Shown here in pieces: positions 6,799 through 13,623 of a DNA stretch of 13,623 nucleotides. How positions within the stretch are numbered: the first letter of the stretch is position 1; the number at the start of each line of letters is the position of its first letter. Position numbers and translations under genes: made by a program. Source of the DNA: Acidobacteriota bacterium (GTDB lineage Bacteria; Acidobacteriota; Thermoanaerobaculia; Multivoradales; JAHEKO01); assembly GCA_006227875.1 (NCBI GenBank), contig SBFI01000459.1:1-13623 (forward strand). The letters are read 5' to 3'. The notes beneath the pieces were generated by a model, which was not told where the DNA came from, did not search any database, and saw nothing but the letters and a program-made list of their open reading frames with translations.

Positions 6799-7047
6799 AT
6801 GACCAAGCGTCCGAGCTCTTCGAGACTTGCCGGTCTCGGGTTCGAGCTGGCGGCGGGCGTTGCCGGACTGGCGCTCTTTGGATACTGGATCGGACGGTAC
6901 TACGGCAATGGTCCCCTCGGGCTGCTGATCGGTGCGGCGGTGGGGATTATCGGCGGTATGTATAATCTGATTCGCGCCACGCGGGTCGCCTCGGCAAAAG
7001 GGGCCGTGGAGGCGCAAAACTCTGAGCGCAGCAAGGATTCATCATGA
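6799..7047 (+). CDS. atpZ: AtpZ/AtpI-like two-helix membrane protein
   Basis: This 82-aa protein of the F0F1-ATPase accessory family is commonly encoded first in atp operons. Two membrane helices (about residues 11-31 and 39-60) enclose YWIGRYYGNGP, and the second helix carries GLLIGAAVGIIGGMYNLI, the family's GxxxG-rich signature. A polar tail follows. Family members have been linked to ATP synthase assembly and to Mg2+ or Ca2+ handling. ATG 6799 is preferred over ATG 6742 because GGAG lies upstream at 6784-6787 and the upstream extension is not membrane-like or conserved in style. The stop overlaps the atpI start (ATGA). Confidence 0.85.
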   Translation: MTKRPSSSRLAGLGFELAAGVAGLALFGYWIGRYYGNGPLGLLIGAAVGIIGGMYNLIRATRVASAKGAVEAQNSERSKDSS

Positions 7048-7442
7048 GCGTGGGGCCGGATGCGGTCCGGTCTTACCTGCGTTTTGTGCTCTTTTTGGCT
7101 CTGATGGCGGTGGGAACGCTCGCTGTTGGCGTCTTTCCCACCCGGGCACTCGGTGGCTCCGAGGCCGTGCGCGGGATGGCTGTCGGCTGCGGGTTGAGTT
7201 TTCTCGGCTCGCTGGCAGGCGGGCTGCCGCTGGCGGTTGGCGCCGGTCGTCCGCCCCAGGCGCGAGGACCCTATCTTCTGGCGTCGATGGCGATCAGGAT
7301 GCTCGTGGTCCTCGGTGGGGCACTCGTTGTTCTGCTGACGATGGAGGTTCATCGTCCCGCCCTGCTCATCTGGGTGGCCATCAGCTATCTGGCCTTTTTG
7401 GCCATCGATGTCGGGTATGCGGTAAAACGCGGTCGAGATTGA
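7044..7442 (+). CDS. atpI: ATP synthase accessory protein AtpI (UncI-like)
   Basis: This 132-aa inner-membrane protein has four predicted helices (about residues 12-30, 44-66, 77-99 and 105-126). AtpI-type proteins help assemble the c-ring and are usually encoded just before atpB, as here. The sequence is poorly conserved in this family, so the call rests on size, topology, the helix-3 stretch MAIRMLVVLGGALVVLL and its place between atpZ and atpB. It begins in an ATGA overlap with atpZ, so the two are probably translated together. A gap of 27 bases follows before atpB. Confidence 0.75.
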   Translation: MSVGPDAVRSYLRFVLFLALMAVGTLAVGVFPTRALGGSEAVRGMAVGCGLSFLGSLAGGLPLAVGAGRPPQARGPYLLASMAIRMLVVLGGALVVLLTMEVHRPALLIWVAISYLAFLAIDVGYAVKRGRD

Positions 7443-7469
7443 AGAAGGCAAGAACCGAGATCTGAAACA

Positions 7470-8333
7470 ATGGCTGCCGGCAGCAATCCACTCAGTCACG
7501 TCGTCCAGCACCCCATCGTGACCAAAGAGGCCGACCTCGGCCCGCTGACGCCGAATGGCGAGATCACCATCCTGAGTGATCACATCACGATGATCATCGC
7601 CGCGGGTCTGTTGTTGACCATCTTCCTGCCACCGCTCTTTCGCCGTCGCAAGATCGATGACGATTCGCTCGAGGGGATGGTGCCCAAGGGGTTCGCCAAC
7701 GGCATGGAGGCGATCTGCCAGTACCTGCGCAAAGAGGTGGCGGAGCCGGCACTCGGTGAGCACACCGACAGGTTCATCAAGTACATCTGGAGCACGTTCT
7801 TCTTCATCCTGACCATCAACCTGCTCGGTCTGCTGCCGATCGCCCCCATCACGGGGCTGTTCGGTCTGAACATAGGCGGCACGGCCACTTCCAACATCTG
7901 GGTCACCGGCACCTTTGCCATCACCACACTCGTCATGATGGTGTTCAACGGTCTTCGCCTCGGCGGCAAGGACTTCATCGCCCATCTTTGTCCCGGTCCG
8001 CTGTGGCTGGCCCCGATCCTGGTGCCAGTCGAGCTGATGGGCATGTTGGCCAAGACTTTTGCCCTGGCGGTTCGACTCTTTGCCAATATGGTGGCCGGGC
8101 ACACGCTGCTGGCGGTGCTCTTGGGTTTCATCCTGTCTGCCGGGAGTGCCGGCGGTGCCGGTCTCGGCCTGGCGGTTGCCGTGCCGGTGGTGCTGGGCAG
8201 TGTCGGTATCAGCCTGCTGGAGATCTTTGTCGCCTTCCTACAGGCGTTCATTTTCACCTTCTTGACGACGCTCTTTATCGGCATGTCGGTGGCCGTCCAC
8301 CACGACGAGCACCACGAGGAGGTGCATGCTTGA
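7470..8333 (+). CDS. atpB: F-type ATP synthase subunit a
   Basis: This is the membrane stator subunit forming the proton half-channels against the c-ring, 287 aa. The essential Arg is Arg202 in TFALAVRLFANMVAGHTLL, and Gln258 sits in FVAFLQAFIFTFLTTLF. His211 after the Arg helix and Glu251 on the last helix form the swapped pair seen in many bacteria and mitochondria (Escherichia coli has Glu219 and His245). The N-terminus has SDHITMIIAAGLLL as the first helix, and KYIWSTFFFILTINLLGLLP is typical. The C-terminus is an odd acidic-His tail, VHHDEHHEEVHA. The ATG at 7470 has no strong Shine-Dalgarno. AtpE follows after a 126-base gap that contains a stem-loop. Confidence 0.96.
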   Translation: MAAGSNPLSHVVQHPIVTKEADLGPLTPNGEITILSDHITMIIAAGLLLTIFLPPLFRRRKIDDDSLEGMVPKGFANGMEAICQYLRKEVAEPALGEHTDRFIKYIWSTFFFILTINLLGLLPIAPITGLFGLNIGGTATSNIWVTGTFAITTLVMMVFNGLRLGGKDFIAHLCPGPLWLAPILVPVELMGMLAKTFALAVRLFANMVAGHTLLAVLLGFILSAGSAGGAGLGLAVAVPVVLGSVGISLLEIFVAFLQAFIFTFLTTLFIGMSVAVHHDEHHEEVHA

Positions 8334-8410
8334 GCTTGATCTTCGCCATGCCCGGAGATGCGCGGGGCACGCGGGCCACGAGGCGTGACTGCGATGGCGA
8401 ATTGCCAATC

Positions 8411-8434
8411 GGTGATCGGCCCCGCACGATCACC
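8411..8434 (+). promoter_or_regulatory. Perfect stem-loop in the atpB-atpE gap
   Basis: GGTGATCG (8411-8418) pairs perfectly with CGATCACC (8427-8434) around an 8-base loop. It lies in the unusually long 126-base atpB-atpE gap, ending 10 bases before the atpE Shine-Dalgarno GAGGGA (8445-8450). It may act as an mRNA-stabilising or translation-tuning element that raises c-subunit output, since the c-ring needs many copies. That role is inferred. It is not followed by a U-run, so it is not a classic terminator. Confidence 0.5.
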
Positions 8435-8459
8435 AGGAAGTAACGAGGGAGCTATTCAC

Positions 8460-8795
8460 ATGAGCAAGAAGTTCTCGAAGCTTGTACTCGCATTCATGAT
8501 CATCGCCGTGGTTCTCGTTTTCGCCCCGGCCGCCCAGGCCGCCGAAGCCGACGGCGAGTCGGCCATCTTTCTTACCACCGACGGTGCCCGCAAGCTGGGT
8601 GGTGCTATCGGCGCCGGTCTGGTGATCATGGGTGGGGCCGCCGGCATCGGTCGTATCGGTGGCAGCGCCGTCGAGTCGATGGCCCGCCAACCCGAGGCCG
8701 CAGGTCAGATCAACACCGCCATGATCATCACCGCCGCCCTGATCGAGGGCGCCACGCTCTTTGCCGTGGTGGTGACGCTGCTGGCGGTTTTCTAG
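8460..8795 (+). CDS. atpE: F-type ATP synthase subunit c with signal peptide
   Basis: This is the proteolipid of the rotor ring, 111 aa, longer than the usual 70-90 because of an N-terminal signal peptide. The peptide has a basic start (SKKFSK), a hydrophobic core and an AQA cleavage site after residue 27, leaving about 84 residues. The first ring helix is glycine-rich (GAGLVIMGGAAGIGRIGG), the loop is RQPE (76-79), and the ion-binding Glu96 is in ALIEGATLF. The Gln and Ser-Thr ligands of sodium-type rings are absent (Ile and Gly-Ala here), so proton coupling is likely. ATG 8460 is chosen because GAGGGA (8445-8450) precedes it at good spacing. The upstream in-frame ATG at 8358 would add 34 residues that look unrelated and would include the stem-loop. 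Confidence 0.95.
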   Translation: MSKKFSKLVLAFMIIAVVLVFAPAAQAAEADGESAIFLTTDGARKLGGAIGAGLVIMGGAAGIGRIGGSAVESMARQPEAAGQINTAMIITAALIEGATLFAVVVTLLAVF

Positions 8796-8824
8796 GTCGA
8801 TCCAACGGGGCCGGAGCGAGACGA

Positions 8825-9406
8825 ATGAGGCAAAAGGCTGGAATCGGTCTGCTGGTCATGGCGATGGTCTCAGTGGCGTCCGTCTGGGCGGCTGAGGAGG
8901 GTGAAGTCAATCTCTTTGCCGGCGACATCGGCAACGCCATCTGGACGCTGGTAATCTTTCTGGCGGTCATCCTGGTTCTGGGGAAGTTTGCCTGGGGACC
9001 GATGTTGAGTGGTCTGCAGCGCCGCGAGCAGTTTATTCGCGACTCGCTCGAACAGGCCAAGCAGGATCGGGAGGCGGCCGAGGCCCAGCTCGCCGAGTAC
9101 CGCAATAAGCTGGATACGGCGACCACCGAGGCCCACGAGATTGTCGAAAAGGGTCGGCGCGATGCCGAGGAGGTCAAGGTCCGGATCGAGGAGAGGGCGC
9201 GGTCCGAAACCGATCTGATGGTCGAGCGGGCCAAACGGGAGATCGATCTCGCCAAGCAGGCCGCCGTCAAGGAGTTGTACGAGACCGGTATCGCTCTCGG
9301 GTCGGACATCGCCTCGAGGGTCCTCGGGCGGGAGATCAGTGCCCAGGATCACGAAGACCTGATCTCGGAGTCGATCGATCAGCTGGAGGAGCTGGACAGC
9401 AACTGA
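8825..9406 (+). CDS. atpF: F-type ATP synthase subunit b with signal peptide
   Basis: This is the peripheral-stalk subunit, 193 aa, about 30 longer than the common 156-aa form. Residues 1-22 look like a cleavable signal (AGIGLLVMAMVSVASVWA, then AEEGE). The real membrane anchor is at about 38-58 (AIWTLVIFLAVILVLGKFAW). A long charged coiled coil follows from about 62 to 165. The C-terminal region (ELYETGIALGSDIASRVLG) should bind delta. GGAG at 8813-8816 supports the ATG. A single b-type gene is present, so the stalk would be a b homodimer. The signal peptide repeats the feature seen in subunit c, which suggests a shared insertion route in this lineage. Confidence 0.95.
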   Translation: MRQKAGIGLLVMAMVSVASVWAAEEGEVNLFAGDIGNAIWTLVIFLAVILVLGKFAWGPMLSGLQRREQFIRDSLEQAKQDREAAEAQLAEYRNKLDTATTEAHEIVEKGRRDAEEVKVRIEERARSETDLMVERAKREIDLAKQAAVKELYETGIALGSDIASRVLGREISAQDHEDLISESIDQLEELDSN

Positions 9407-9417
9407 GGCTGCTCACT

Positions 9418-10020
9418 ATGTCCAGAACCATCGACGAGCGCCAGCTGGCCATAGCCAGGGTTTATGCCCAGGCGTTGCTGGGTCTGGCCGAGAGCTCCGG
9501 AGAGGTCGATCAGATACTCGAGGAGCTACTGCAGCTGGGATCACTCATGGACGAGGCGCCGGAGCTCGGGGATTATCTGCAGTCGCCGCTGGTCAAGGAG
9601 GAGAGCCGCCGAGAGGCGGTCGAGAGTCTGTTCCGCGGCCGCTTGAGCGATCTGCTGGTCGACACGCTCCAGGTGATGAACCGCAAGGGGCGACTCGAGC
9701 TGATTCACGCCCTGGTCGAGGCCTACCGCCAGGAGTACGAAGTGCTCAGGGGGCAAGTCGACGTTCGGATAACGACTGCTATCCCCCTGAGCGACAGGGT
9801 GAGGCAGCGCCTCCGGGTGACGACGTCGAAGTTGACCGGAAAAGAGGCTCAACTGGTCGAGAAGATCGAGCCGTCCATTCTCGGCGGGATGATTCTCCAG
9901 ATCGGGGACGGAAAGATGGACACCAGCATCGCCAGGAAGATCCGCAAGCTCGCTGAGGAGATGGTCGAGCGAGCGTCGCGAGAGCTTCACGGCGGTAGTC
10001 AACATGTAAGTACTTCGTAA
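9418..10020 (+). CDS. atpH: F-type ATP synthase subunit delta
   Basis: This stator subunit links alpha and b, 200 aa, slightly longer than the family norm. Hallmarks are ARVYAQALLGLAESSG at the N-terminus, LQSPLVKEESRREAVESLF, the segment LQVMNRKGRLELIHALVEAY and the C-terminal PSILGGMILQIGDGKMDTSIARKIRKL. The ATG at 9418 follows GAGG at 9405-9408, and the preceding atpF stop is only 11 bases away. Some 25 extra residues after the last conserved helix (ending QHVSTS) are polar and may be disordered. The gap before atpA is 18 bases and holds that gene's Shine-Dalgarno. Confidence 0.95.
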   Translation: MSRTIDERQLAIARVYAQALLGLAESSGEVDQILEELLQLGSLMDEAPELGDYLQSPLVKEESRREAVESLFRGRLSDLLVDTLQVMNRKGRLELIHALVEAYRQEYEVLRGQVDVRITTAIPLSDRVRQRLRVTTSKLTGKEAQLVEKIEPSILGGMILQIGDGKMDTSIARKIRKLAEEMVERASRELHGGSQHVSTS

Positions 10021-10038
10021 GGCAGCTGAGGTGAAGAG

Positions 10039-11766
10039 ATGAAGTTCAAGGTTGATGAGATCTCGTCGGTTCTGTCCGAGGAGATACAAAACTACCGCAG
10101 TGAGGTCGATCTGGCCGAGGTCGGCAGGGTGCTCGAGCTGGGCGACGGCATCGCTCGCGTCTATGGGCTCTCCAGTGCCATGGCCTTTGAGCAGCTGGAG
10201 TTCGCCAACGGTCAGTACGGCCAGGTATTCAACCTCGAAGAGAGCTCGGTGGGTGTCGTCATCTTTGGCGACTACATCGATATCCGCGAGGGCGACGAGG
10301 TCCGCCGCACCGGCCAGCTCTTGAGTGTTCCCTGTGGCGAGGCCCTGATCGGTAGGGTGGTCGATCCACTGGGGCGGCCGCTCGATGGCAAGGGGGCGGT
10401 CGAGACACCCCACCGCCGGCCGCTCGAGTTCAAGGCCCCCGGCATCGCCCAGCGCCAACCGGTGAACGAGCCACTGCAGACGGGGCTCAAAGCCATCGAC
10501 AGCATGATCCCCATCGGTCGTGGTCAGCGGGAATTGCTCATCGGTGACCGCCGCACCGGCAAGACGGCCATCGCGCTGGACACGATCATCAACCAAAAGG
10601 GTGGCGACGTCATCTGCGTCTATGTGGCGGTCGGGCAGAAAGAGTCGAACGTCGTGGCGATCATGGAAAAACTGCGGGAAGAGGGTGCGATGGACTACAC
10701 CATCGTGGTGTCGGCCAGCGCCTCGGACCCCGCGCCCCTGCAATACATCGCCCCCTACGCCGGTGCGGCCATGGCCGAGTACTTCATGTACCGGGAGGGC
10801 CGGGCTACATTGGTGATCTACGACGACCTCTCCAAACAGGCCCACGCCTACCGGCAGCTCTCTCTGCTGATGAAGCGACCGCCGGGTCGTGAGGCCTACC
10901 CGGGCGATGTCTTCTATCTCCATTCGCGGCTGCTCGAGCGGGCGGTGAAGCTGCGCGACGAGTATGCCGTCGTGCCCAAGAATACGCCCGAGGACAGCCG
11001 TGATCGATCGCTGGCCCACAAACACCCCGAAGGACTGACCGCTCCCGAAGAGCATCGACCCGACGAGGTCAACGGCACCTATCACCGGCCCGAGGGGCTG
11101 GAGAAAGCCGAGGCCTGGCTCGAGACCCTCCCCGACAAAGACAGCTACCGGATCCATAAATTCCCGGATAGCGGTGGCTCGCTGACGGCACTTCCCCTGA
11201 TCGAGACTCTCGAGGGAGAGGTCGCGGCCTACATTCCCACCAACGTGATCTCGATCACCGATGGGCAGATCTATCTCGAGCCCGACCTCTTCTTTGCCGG
11301 TGTCCGACCGGCGGTAAACGTCGGCATCAGCGTGTCTCGTGTTGGTGGCAACGCCCAGGTGAAGGCGATGAAGAAGATCGCCGGCTCGCTCCGTCTGGAT
11401 CTGGCCTCCTTCCGCGAGCTCGAGGCTTTCGCCCAGCTGGGCACCGATCTCGACGCGGCCACTCAGCGTCAACTCGACCGCGGCTACCGGGTGGTGGAGC
11501 TGCTCAAGCAGCCGCAGTACCAGCCCTATCCGGTGGAACAGCAGATCGTCTCGATCTATGCCGGCACCAAGGGGTATCTGGACGACCTGCCGGTGGGCGA
11601 GGTGGCTGCCTTCGAGAGCCAGATGCTCGTGTACTGCCGCAACACGGTGCCCGAGCTGCTGGCTGAGATCCGGGAGACCGGGGAGCTGACCGAGGAGCTG
11701 GAGGAGAAGCTCGGGCGGACGATTCAGGACTTCAAGACGGTCTACGCGCAGAAGGAAGCCGACTGA
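10039..11766 (+). CDS. atpA: F-type ATP synthase subunit alpha with internal insert
   Basis: This is the non-catalytic nucleotide-binding subunit of the F1 hexamer, 575 aa against the usual 500-515. The beta-barrel domain is followed by the P-loop GDRRTGKT (169-176, Arg172 where Gln is usual), KESNV, Walker B LVIYDD (258-263) and the Arg finger Arg434 in SVSRVGG. The C-terminal helical domain is complete. The extra length is a hydrophilic segment of about 65-70 residues (about 307-377, bases about 10957-11169). It lies between [12 protein letters not shown] and [12 protein letters not shown], where normal proteins have a short loop. The frame is continuous through it, so it is not a frameshift artefact. 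I recall similar inserts in alpha subunits of some other lineages, but cannot check. Translation starts at ATG 10039 behind GAGGTG. Confidence 0.97.
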   Translation: MKFKVDEISSVLSEEIQNYRSEVDLAEVGRVLELGDGIARVYGLSSAMAFEQLEFANGQYGQVFNLEESSVGVVIFGDYIDIREGDEVRRTGQLLSVPCGEALIGRVVDPLGRPLDGKGAVETPHRRPLEFKAPGIAQRQPVNEPLQTGLKAIDSMIPIGRGQRELLIGDRRTGKTAIALDTIINQKGGDVICVYVAVGQKESNVVAIMEKLREEGAMDYTIVVSASASDPAPLQYIAPYAGAAMAEYFMYREGRATLVIYDDLSKQAHAYRQLSLLMKRPPGREAYPGDVFYLHSRLLERAVKLRDEYAVVPKNTPEDSRDRSLAHKHPEGLTAPEEHRPDEVNGTYHRPEGLEKAEAWLETLPDKDSYRIHKFPDSGGSLTALPLIETLEGEVAAYIPTNVISITDGQIYLEPDLFFAGVRPAVNVGISVSRVGGNAQVKAMKKIAGSLRLDLASFRELEAFAQLGTDLDAATQRQLDRGYRVVELLKQPQYQPYPVEQQIVSIYAGTKGYLDDLPVGEVAAFESQMLVYCRNTVPELLAEIRETGELTEELEEKLGRTIQDFKTVYAQKEAD

Positions 11767-11770
11767 AGCC

Positions 11771-12649
11771 ATGGCCAACCGTCGGGTTCTCGTCAAGCGG
11801 CGTCGAGCGACGCAGAACATCCGCAAGATTACGCGGACGATGCAGCTCATCGCGACGGCCCGCTTTCAAGCGGCCTTCAAACGCGCCGTTGCGGGAAGGC
11901 CCTACACCGAGAAGCTGACGGAGCTCACCGACCGCCTGGCCTCCGCCACTACCGACGTCGCGCACCCCCTGATGAGGACACCCGAGGCGACGGAGCCACC
12001 GCTGCTGGTGGTGCTGACCAGCAACCGGGGCCTGTGTGGCGGCTACAACGCCCATGTATTGAGATCGGCGGGAGAGTACCTTCAGGAGCTCGAGACCGAG
12101 GGCCGCGAAAGCCGGTTGATTGTCGTCGGCAAGAAGGGCAACGCCTATCTCGAGTTTCATGGCTACGAGGTTGGCGAGGCGATCACCGACATCAGCGATC
12201 TGCCTCGCTACGACGAAGTCGAGCCCCTGGCCAGCCGTTTGATGGACGAATTTATCCGTGGCGAGATCGGCTCGGTGCACGTGGCCTACATGAAGTTCAT
12301 CTCGACCGGCCGGCAGCGACCGGTGATCGAGCAGGTCCTGCCGCTGAAGCGTGAGGTCGAGGAGGGCGAGGTGCCGAAAAGCACCTCGGAGGTCGACTAC
12401 GAATACTCACCCGAGCCCCGGGAGCTGCTGGCAGAGCTGCTGCCCGCAACGGTAAAGATCCACTTCTTCCAATGTTTCAGTGATGCCTCGGTCAGTGAGC
12501 AGGTAGCGCGCATGGTAGCGATGAAAGCCGCTACCGACGCGGCCGAGGACATGATCAAGCGTTTGACCCAACAGTACAACCGCGCGCGCCAGACCGCGAT
12601 CACGATGGAGCTCCTGGATATCGTCGGCGGAGCGGCCGCGCTCGAATAA
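11771..12649 (+). CDS. atpG: F-type ATP synthase subunit gamma
   Basis: This is the central rotor shaft, 292 aa, of normal length. The N-terminal coiled-coil helix includes RRRATQNIRKITRTMQLIA and ATARFQAAFKRA. The central Rossmann-like domain has LVVLTSNRGLCGGYN, a near-invariant stretch. The C-terminal helix runs from QVARMVAMKAATDAAEDMIKR to AITMELLDIVGGAAALE. The common ITxEIxEIVGGAxAL ending is replaced by ITMELLDIVGGAAAL. It begins 4 bases after the alpha stop, so coupling is likely; only a weak GAAG precedes the ATG. No redox-regulatory Cys loop of the chloroplast type is seen. Confidence 0.96.
   Translation: MANRRVLVKRRRATQNIRKITRTMQLIATARFQAAFKRAVAGRPYTEKLTELTDRLASATTDVAHPLMRTPEATEPPLLVVLTSNRGLCGGYNAHVLRSAGEYLQELETEGRESRLIVVGKKGNAYLEFHGYEVGEAITDISDLPRYDEVEPLASRLMDEFIRGEIGSVHVAYMKFISTGRQRPVIEQVLPLKREVEEGEVPKSTSEVDYEYSPEPRELLAELLPATVKIHFFQCFSDASVSEQVARMVAMKAATDAAEDMIKRLTQQYNRARQTAITMELLDIVGGAAALE

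Positions 12650-13623
<974 letters not shown>

Noticed and set aside
6900..8102. Minus-strand reading frame of about 400 codons over atpZ, atpI and atpB
   Set aside because: Same kind of GC-driven shadow; opposite strand encodes the genuine subunits.
8460..8795. Sodium-coupled c-ring
   Set aside because: The Gln on helix 1 and the Ser-Thr after the Glu that bind sodium are missing, so proton coupling is the better reading.
9541..11850. Very long minus-strand reading frame across atpH and atpA (769 codons)
   Set aside because: It is exactly antisense to two unmistakable ATP synthase genes, and its translation has low-complexity, Leu/Arg/His-rich content with no family match. High GC codon usage creates such shadows.

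Overview
The window comes from a GC-rich, didermic (Gram-negative) bacterium. It carries a TonB-dependent outer-membrane receptor, lipoprotein signals and a bacterial F-type ATP synthase operon. The ATP synthase proteins (long AtpA with an internal insert, AtpF and AtpE with N-terminal signal peptides, and the wording of AtpG and AtpD) remind me most of Planctomycetota or Acidobacteriota. That placement is from memory of the families and is not proven here.

Region 1 (1-3668) is a corrinoid/metal-chelate uptake cluster: the C-terminal part of a BtuB-like receptor, a BtuF-like lipoprotein, a BtuD-like ATPase and a BtuC-like permease, all on the + strand. The genes overlap or nearly abut (ATGA and TTGA junctions), so they look translationally coupled. 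The receptor would bring the substrate across the outer membrane, BtuF would bind it in the periplasm and BtuC2D2 would pump it inward. The receptor frame is broken by a perfect 20-bp tandem duplication at 414-453. Deleting one copy restores an intact receptor.

Region 2 (3651-6690) holds unrelated small transcription units: a fumarylacetoacetate-hydrolase-family enzyme behind a good sigma70-like promoter, a coupled 64-aa membrane protein, a tiny opposite-strand membrane protein squeezed between overlapping stop and start codons, an HDHD3-like HAD hydrolase, an Rrf2-type regulator and a short lipoprotein. It ends in a long GC-rich hairpin that may be a terminator.

Region 3 (6692-13623) is the ATP synthase operon, preceded by an extended -10 promoter: atpZ, atpI, atpB (a), atpE (c), atpF (b), atpH (delta), atpA (alpha), atpG (gamma) and atpD (beta, cut by the window end). 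atpC is not reached. The order is the classic one. Notable points are the roughly 65-70 residue insert in alpha, Arg in place of the usual Gln in the alpha P-loop, cleavable-looking signal peptides on both b and c, and a perfect 8-bp stem-loop just before the atpE ribosome-binding site. I saw no tRNA, rRNA, CRISPR array or insertion sequence. I do not see a clearly new defence or mobile system; the most unusual signals are the receptor duplication and the ATP synthase peculiarities.
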